A stretch of 64,000 nt of DNA from Microvirga solisilvae. Lineage in GTDB: Bacteria; Pseudomonadota; Alphaproteobacteria; Rhizobiales; Beijerinckiaceae. A program made the translations under genes and the position numbers. Below the pieces are notes generated by a model. That model saw nothing but the letters and a program-made list of their open reading frames with translations. It made no database searches and had not been told where the DNA came from. Below, piece after piece: positions 60,125 to 64,000 of this stretch. The stretch lies in contig NZ_JAKUCN010000007.1 in the NCBI RefSeq assembly GCF_022808595.1, positions 62,001 to 126,000 of the forward strand, read 5' to 3'. Position 1 is the first letter of the stretch. Each line of letters begins with the position of its first letter.

Positions 60125-61639
60125 ATGGACACACTTCTACGATACCCGCACCCGCGCGAAATCGAGCTGAAGCTCGAGATAGCCTCCGGCCATGCCGATG
60201 CGTTGCTCGCGCATCCCTTGCTTGCTCTGGCGCGACCATTGCCGGAGGAGAGCGGAAACCTTCATGCCACGTATTTCGACACGCCCGATCATATCCTGCG
60301 GCGGGCAGGTTTGACGCTGCGCATTCGCCGCAAGAATGCGCGTCTGATCCAGACCATCAAAGCGGAAAGCGGCCCGCGCGGGCTCGCCCTCGATCGCGGA
60401 GAATGGGAGCGCCCGGTCGAAAACGGCATCGATCTCGCAGCAGCGACAGGCACGCCTCTTGCTCCCATTCTCACGGAGGATGGAACGCGTGAAAGAATCG
60501 CTCCCGTCTTCACCATCGAAACCGACAGGCGAGCCTTCCTGATCGTTCGTGACGAAGCTGTGATCGAGATCGCGCTCGATCAGGCAAAAATTTCAGCGGC
60601 GTCCCGTCATCACTCCTTCTGCGAGGTGGAGCTCGAACTGAAGAAAGGCGATCCTTCTCACCTGTTCGCTGTCGCCTGCGAGCTTGCCGAAACCATTCCC
60701 CTTCGACTGTCACCGTTCACGAAGTCGGACCGTGGATACGATCTGATCGATGACATGACCGCACGGCCCGTCACGGCAGAGGCGATCGACTTGCCGTCCA
60801 GTACATCATGTGCCGAGGCTTTCGCGATCATCGCCCGCTCCTGCCTCAGCCAGATCGTCAGGAACGAGGCCCTGTTTCGCCGAACGAAGGATGCGGAAGC
60901 CCTGCATCAGCTGCGCATCGGCTTCCGCCGTCTCCAGGCCGCCACTTCCCTCTTCAAACCGATGTTGCTGGATCGGGAGAGCCGGAATGTGAAGGATCGT
61001 CTTCGATGGGCAGGCAGGCAACTCGGCCCCGCGCGTGATCTCGATGTGCTGATCGGCAGTGTGCACAAGCCTGCCGATGTAGGAGCCCATGCCGCAGAGT
61101 TGCGGAGAGCCGAGAAGAAGCGCGCCAAAGCCTATGACACGCTGCTCAACACGCTTTCATCCCCACGCTTCATGCGCACCATACTGCGAACCGCTGCCTG
61201 GATCGAAGCGGGTCGTTGGCGGACGCGCGACAAGCGCGGCGTCTCGCAGATGCGTGAACGTCTGATCAGGGATTATGCACCGGGAGAGCTTGCACGACGC
61301 TGGAAACCCATTCGCAAGCGCCTGAAGCAGGTCGCCATATTGGAGGCCGAGGATAGGCATGCTCTTCGCCTGCGCATCAAGAAGCTGCGCTACATTTCCG
61401 AGTTCCTTGAAGGGCTTTTCTTGGACCTTTCGAAGAAGCCTGACCGCTCCTGGCTGACGACCTTCAAGCGCCTTCAGGACATTTTAGGCGAGCTGAACGA
61501 TATCGTCGTCGGCTCCAGCATCCTGCCGGCCTTGGCCCAATCGGACCCGGAGCGGGCCAGACGCCGCAAGAAGAAGCTGCTGTCCCAGGCCGAAGCGTCA
61601 GCCCGGACCTTACGCAAATCGGACCCCTTCTGGGTCTGA
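60125..61639 (+). CDS. CYTH and CHAD domain protein
   Basis: The 504-residue protein has an N-terminal CYTH domain (about 8-200) with the ExExK motif in REIELKLEI and alternating acidic and basic strands, the triphosphate tunnel fold. The C-terminal CHAD domain (about 225-495) is helical and rich in conserved His and basic residues (EALHQLRIGFRRLQAATSLF, RLRIKKLRYISEFLEG). CHAD domains bind polyphosphate, so a role in inorganic triphosphate or polyphosphate metabolism is likely. The start at ATG 60125 is chosen over a TTG at 60110; neither has a clear ribosome site. It lies between yidC and engB. Confidence 0.9.
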   Translation: MDTLLRYPHPREIELKLEIASGHADALLAHPLLALARPLPEESGNLHATYFDTPDHILRRAGLTLRIRRKNARLIQTIKAESGPRGLALDRGEWERPVENGIDLAAATGTPLAPILTEDGTRERIAPVFTIETDRRAFLIVRDEAVIEIALDQAKISAASRHHSFCEVELELKKGDPSHLFAVACELAETIPLRLSPFTKSDRGYDLIDDMTARPVTAEAIDLPSSTSCAEAFAIIARSCLSQIVRNEALFRRTKDAEALHQLRIGFRRLQAATSLFKPMLLDRESRNVKDRLRWAGRQLGPARDLDVLIGSVHKPADVGAHAAELRRAEKKRAKAYDTLLNTLSSPRFMRTILRTAAWIEAGRWRTRDKRGVSQMRERLIRDYAPGELARRWKPIRKRLKQVAILEAEDRHALRLRIKKLRYISEFLEGLFLDLSKKPDRSWLTTFKRLQDILGELNDIVVGSSILPALAQSDPERARRRKKKLLSQAEASARTLRKSDPFWV

Positions 61640-61713
61640 GATCCCCGTCACGGCATGGGACGGCTTCGCTCCACGGCTTGAAGATTGTCCTCCAAGCGCC
61701 GATAAGGGATGCC

Positions 61714-62370
61714 ATGACCGACATGGCACCTGACACAGACCCCTTCATCGAGATTGGCCGCAAGCTCTTTGCGGGCGAGGCCGATTTCATCTGGGCTTCG
61801 AACTCCCTGAAGAACCTGCCCCCCATGAGCAAGGTGGAAATCGCCTTCGCGGGGCGCTCCAACGTGGGCAAGTCGAGCCTCGTGAACGCCCTCACCGGGC
61901 GCAATACGCTCGCGCGCACCTCGCATACGCCGGGCCGTACGCAGCAGCTCAACTTCTTCAACATCAACGACCGGTTTCACTTGGTGGACATGCCCGGCTA
62001 CGGCTATGCGGCGGTGGACAAGCAGAAGGTGGAATCCTGGACGCAGCTGATCCACGATTACCTGCGCGGCCGCGCGAGCCTTGCCCGCGTCTATGTGCTG
62101 ATCGATGCGCGCCATGGCATCAAGCCGGTGGACGAGGCTGTTCTCGAAACATTGGGAACCGCAGCCGTTTCCTACCAGATCGTCCTGACGAAGGCCGACG
62201 AGCTGAAGCCGGGCGAGTTGGAGAAACGGATCGCCGATACGCAGCAGAAGATCGCAAAACGCGCCGCAGCTTTCCCGGTGATCCTGCATACATCGAGCCG
62301 CTCGAGCCTGGGCATCCCCGAACTGCGCGCCGAGATCGCGCGGCTTCTCAGCGAGCGGGGCGCCCTGTGA
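61714..62370 (+). CDS. engB: Ribosome biogenesis GTPase EngB (YihA/YsxC)
   Basis: EngB is a GTPase needed for large-subunit assembly. The 218-residue protein has G1 GRSNVGKSS (about 47-55), the switch region with TPGRTQQLNFF, G3 DMPGYGYA, and G4 TKADE. The ATG at 61714 has AAGGG 5 nt upstream, so the TTG at 61678 is unlikely. Its stop overlaps the next gene (GTGA). Confidence 0.95.
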   Translation: MTDMAPDTDPFIEIGRKLFAGEADFIWASNSLKNLPPMSKVEIAFAGRSNVGKSSLVNALTGRNTLARTSHTPGRTQQLNFFNINDRFHLVDMPGYGYAAVDKQKVESWTQLIHDYLRGRASLARVYVLIDARHGIKPVDEAVLETLGTAAVSYQIVLTKADELKPGELEKRIADTQQKIAKRAAAFPVILHTSSRSSLGIPELRAEIARLLSERGAL

Positions 62371-62735
62371 ATCTGGCGACCCGCCTGCTGATTGCCCTGG
62401 CGGGGCTCTCCGGCGCCCTGGGCGTCGGCCTCTCCGCGGCTGCCGCCCATATCACCGGCGGCAACCTCACCACGGCGGCGCAGTTCCTGCTGTTCCACGC
62501 CCCGAGCCTGCTGGCGCTCGCGGCCCTGATCACGGCAGGCGCAGTTCATCCGACTTTGGCGCAGGTGGCAGGTTATGTGCTGGTACTGGGCCTTGCCCTG
62601 TTCTGCGGCGACCTCTCCAGGCGTGCTTTTGCCGGCGTTGCGCTCTTTCCCAGAGCAGCACCTATGGGAGGTATCCTCCTGATGCTCGGCTGGGTTCTGG
62701 TGGGTGTGTCGGCCCTTCTTCGCCTGCGGGGCTGA
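62367..62735 (+). CDS. DUF423 small membrane protein
   Basis: The 122-residue protein starts at a GTG that overlaps the engB stop by 4 bp. It has four hydrophobic segments (about 5-25, 37-58, 65-85, 98-118) and the DUF423 pattern (LSGALGVGLSAAAAH, LFHAPSLLALAAL, LFCGDLSRRAF). The function of the family is unknown; it is conserved in the inner membrane of many proteobacteria. Confidence 0.88.
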   Translation: MNLATRLLIALAGLSGALGVGLSAAAAHITGGNLTTAAQFLLFHAPSLLALAALITAGAVHPTLAQVAGYVLVLGLALFCGDLSRRAFAGVALFPRAAPMGGILLMLGWVLVGVSALLRLRG

Positions 62736-62812
62736 AGTCCTTGTTTGCATGAGGCCCCTGTTCAGCTAGAACGCAGGCCGTTTCGTTCTTCTTCCACCCG
62801 CTGGAGCCGCCT

Positions 62813-63715
62813 ATGACCGACCCCAAACAGCTCCCCGACGTCCATGTGCAGGCCGAGGTGCTCGTTCAGGCCCTGCCGCACATGCAGCGCTATGACCAGC
62901 AGGTCGTGGTGATCAAGTATGGCGGCCATGCCATGGGTGACCGTGCGGCAGCCGAGGACTTTGCCGAGGACGTGGTGTTGCTCGAACAATCGGGCATCAA
63001 GCCCATCGTCGTTCATGGCGGCGGGCCGCAGATCGGCAAGATGCTGGAAAAGCTCGGCATCAAGTCCGAGTTCAAGGGCGGTCTGCGGGTGACGGACCAG
63101 GCTACGGTCGAGGTCGTGGAGATGGTGCTCGCGGGTTCCATCAACAAGCAGATCGTGGGCTGGATCGGCACCGAGGGCGGCAAGGCCGTGGGCCTATCCG
63201 GCAAGGACGGCAACATGGTGGTGGCCCGCAAGGCGACCCGGACTGCCGTGGACCCGGATTCCAACATCGAGAAGGTGGTGGATCTCGGCTTCGTCGGTGA
63301 GCCGGAAAAGGTGAACCGCGAGGTTCTGGACCAGGTTCTCAGCGCCGAGCTGATCCCGGTTCTTGCCCCCGTCGCCATCGGCCAGGACGGCCAGACCTAC
63401 AACGTCAATGCGGATACCTTCGCCGGCGCCATTGCCGGCGCCATGACGGCCAAGCGCCTCCTGCTGCTGACCGACGTTCCCGGCGTCCTGGACAAGAACA
63501 AGAACCTGATCCCCGAGATGACCATCGAGGATTGCCGCCGCCTCATCGCCGACGGCACCATCACCGACGGCATGATCCCGAAGATCGAAACCTGCATCTA
63601 CGCCCTGGAACGGGGCGTGGAGGCCGTGGTCATCCTCGACGGCAAGGTGCCTCACGCGGTGCTTCTGGAACTGTTCACGGATCACGGCGCCGGCACTCTG
63701 ATACGGCGGGGTTGA
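62813..63715 (+). CDS. argB: Acetylglutamate kinase ArgB
   Basis: ArgB phosphorylates N-acetylglutamate, the second step of arginine synthesis. The 300-residue protein has the amino-acid kinase fold: [11 protein letters not shown] (nucleotide-binding Lys), [13 protein letters not shown] (substrate Gly loop), later [19 protein letters not shown] and [14 protein letters not shown]. Length and motifs agree with the arginine-sensitive hexameric type of alphaproteobacteria. GGAG lies 6 nt before the ATG. Confidence 0.97.
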   Translation: MTDPKQLPDVHVQAEVLVQALPHMQRYDQQVVVIKYGGHAMGDRAAAEDFAEDVVLLEQSGIKPIVVHGGGPQIGKMLEKLGIKSEFKGGLRVTDQATVEVVEMVLAGSINKQIVGWIGTEGGKAVGLSGKDGNMVVARKATRTAVDPDSNIEKVVDLGFVGEPEKVNREVLDQVLSAELIPVLAPVAIGQDGQTYNVNADTFAGAIAGAMTAKRLLLLTDVPGVLDKNKNLIPEMTIEDCRRLIADGTITDGMIPKIETCIYALERGVEAVVILDGKVPHAVLLELFTDHGAGTLIRRG

Positions 63716-63761
63716 GCAGCCCCTTCCCGGCTGCCGGAACAACGACTATATTGAAGTCAGT

Positions 63762-63777
63762 GGGGCCACACGGCCCC
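63762..63777. other. Hairpin after argB
   Basis: GGGGCC and GGCCCC form a perfect 6-bp stem with the loop ACAC, 46 bp after the argB stop and 20 bp before the next ATG. There is no T-tract, so it is not a standard intrinsic terminator. Confidence 0.4.
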
Positions 63778-63797
63778 ATTGTCGTCTCTAGGGTTTC

Positions 63798-64000
63798 ATG
63801 AACGCCAAGCCGCCTGTCGAAAACCATCTTTCCGCCCCGGATTCCCGAGTCTTCTCGCACGTGGACACCTGGGTCTTCGATCTCGACAATACGCTCTATC
63901 CGCATACCTCGCGGGTCTGGCCGCAGATTGACGAACGCATCACCCTGTATGTTGCGAACCTGTTCGGCTTAGATGGAATATCATCCAAAGCCCTGCAGAA
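63798..64000 (+). CDS. HAD-family pyrimidine 5'-nucleotidase, 5' part only
   Basis: The frame from ATG 63798 runs 67 codons to the window edge. It has the HAD motif I as VDTWVFDLDNTLYPHTSRVW, with the nucleophile Asp and the DNTLYP signature of the pyrimidine 5'-nucleotidase group. The gene follows argB as in many Hyphomicrobiales. The rest of the catalytic motifs lie outside the window. Confidence 0.85.
   Translation, partial: MNAKPPVENHLSAPDSRVFSHVDTWVFDLDNTLYPHTSRVWPQIDERITLYVANLFGLDGISSKALQ

Overview
The window is a chromosomal stretch of an alphaproteobacterium of the order Hyphomicrobiales (Rhizobiales). The evidence is the set of markers restricted to or typical of that group: ftcR, flbT/flaF, motC and motE, a DUF6468 gene between fliM and fliN, FixL/FixJ-type proteins, and the rpmH-rnpA-yidC-engB-argB order. 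A Methylobacteriaceae-like genus such as Microvirga is my guess, not shown.

Layout. (1) 1-17.9 kb, minus strand: a DUF1217 gene, an exported unknown, flagellin, then cheR-cheB-cheY, small assembly factors, fliR, flhA, fliQ, flgD, flbT, flaF, flgL, flgK, flgE, fliI, flgF. (2) 18.1-24.0 kb, plus strand: motA, fliM, DUF6468, fliN, fliG, flhB, an unknown coupled gene, and an Inh-domain lipoprotein. (3) 24.0-36.8 kb, minus strand: lytic transglycosylase, fliK, motC, motB, fliH, fliF, fliP, fliL, flgH, motE, flgI, flgA, flgG, fliE, flgC, flgB. (4) 37.3-40.8 kb, plus strand: a FixJ-like regulator and a heparinase II/III-like protein. (5) 40.9-46.6 kb, minus strand: cheZ, cheY, cheW, a hybrid cheA, a small exported protein and ftcR. 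(6) 47.5-54.1 kb, plus strand: two large paralogous GAF/PAS sensors, one ending in GGDEF-EAL and one in a histidine kinase with a FixL-type heme PAS. (7) 54.1 kb to the end: housekeeping genes, with a tRNA-Arg, a membrane kinase operon containing a hidden 56-codon gene, rpmH, rnpA, yidC, a CYTH-CHAD protein, engB, a DUF423 gene, argB and the start of a HAD phosphatase.

Together regions 1-3 and 5 encode nearly a whole flagellum (basal body, rod, hook, export gate, motor, switch, filament) and a chemotaxis pathway. No methyl-accepting receptor gene is present. Two sensor outputs sit beside them, c-di-GMP turnover and a probable oxygen-sensing kinase. FNR/FixK-like and CtrA-like boxes in the intergenic regions suggest that oxygen and cell-cycle signals may reach motility here.

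The main unexpected result is a structured 5' leader shared by two unlinked genes on opposite strands: flagellin (about 2936-3077, minus) and the GGDEF-EAL gene (about 47333-47503, plus). The two share short conserved blocks in the same order, hairpins whose sequences differ while pairing is kept, an internal duplication, and terminator-like stems. In both, the first conserved block lies 179 nt before the start codon. I propose it as a candidate cis-regulatory RNA coupling flagellin to c-di-GMP metabolism. Its identity with any known family could not be checked.
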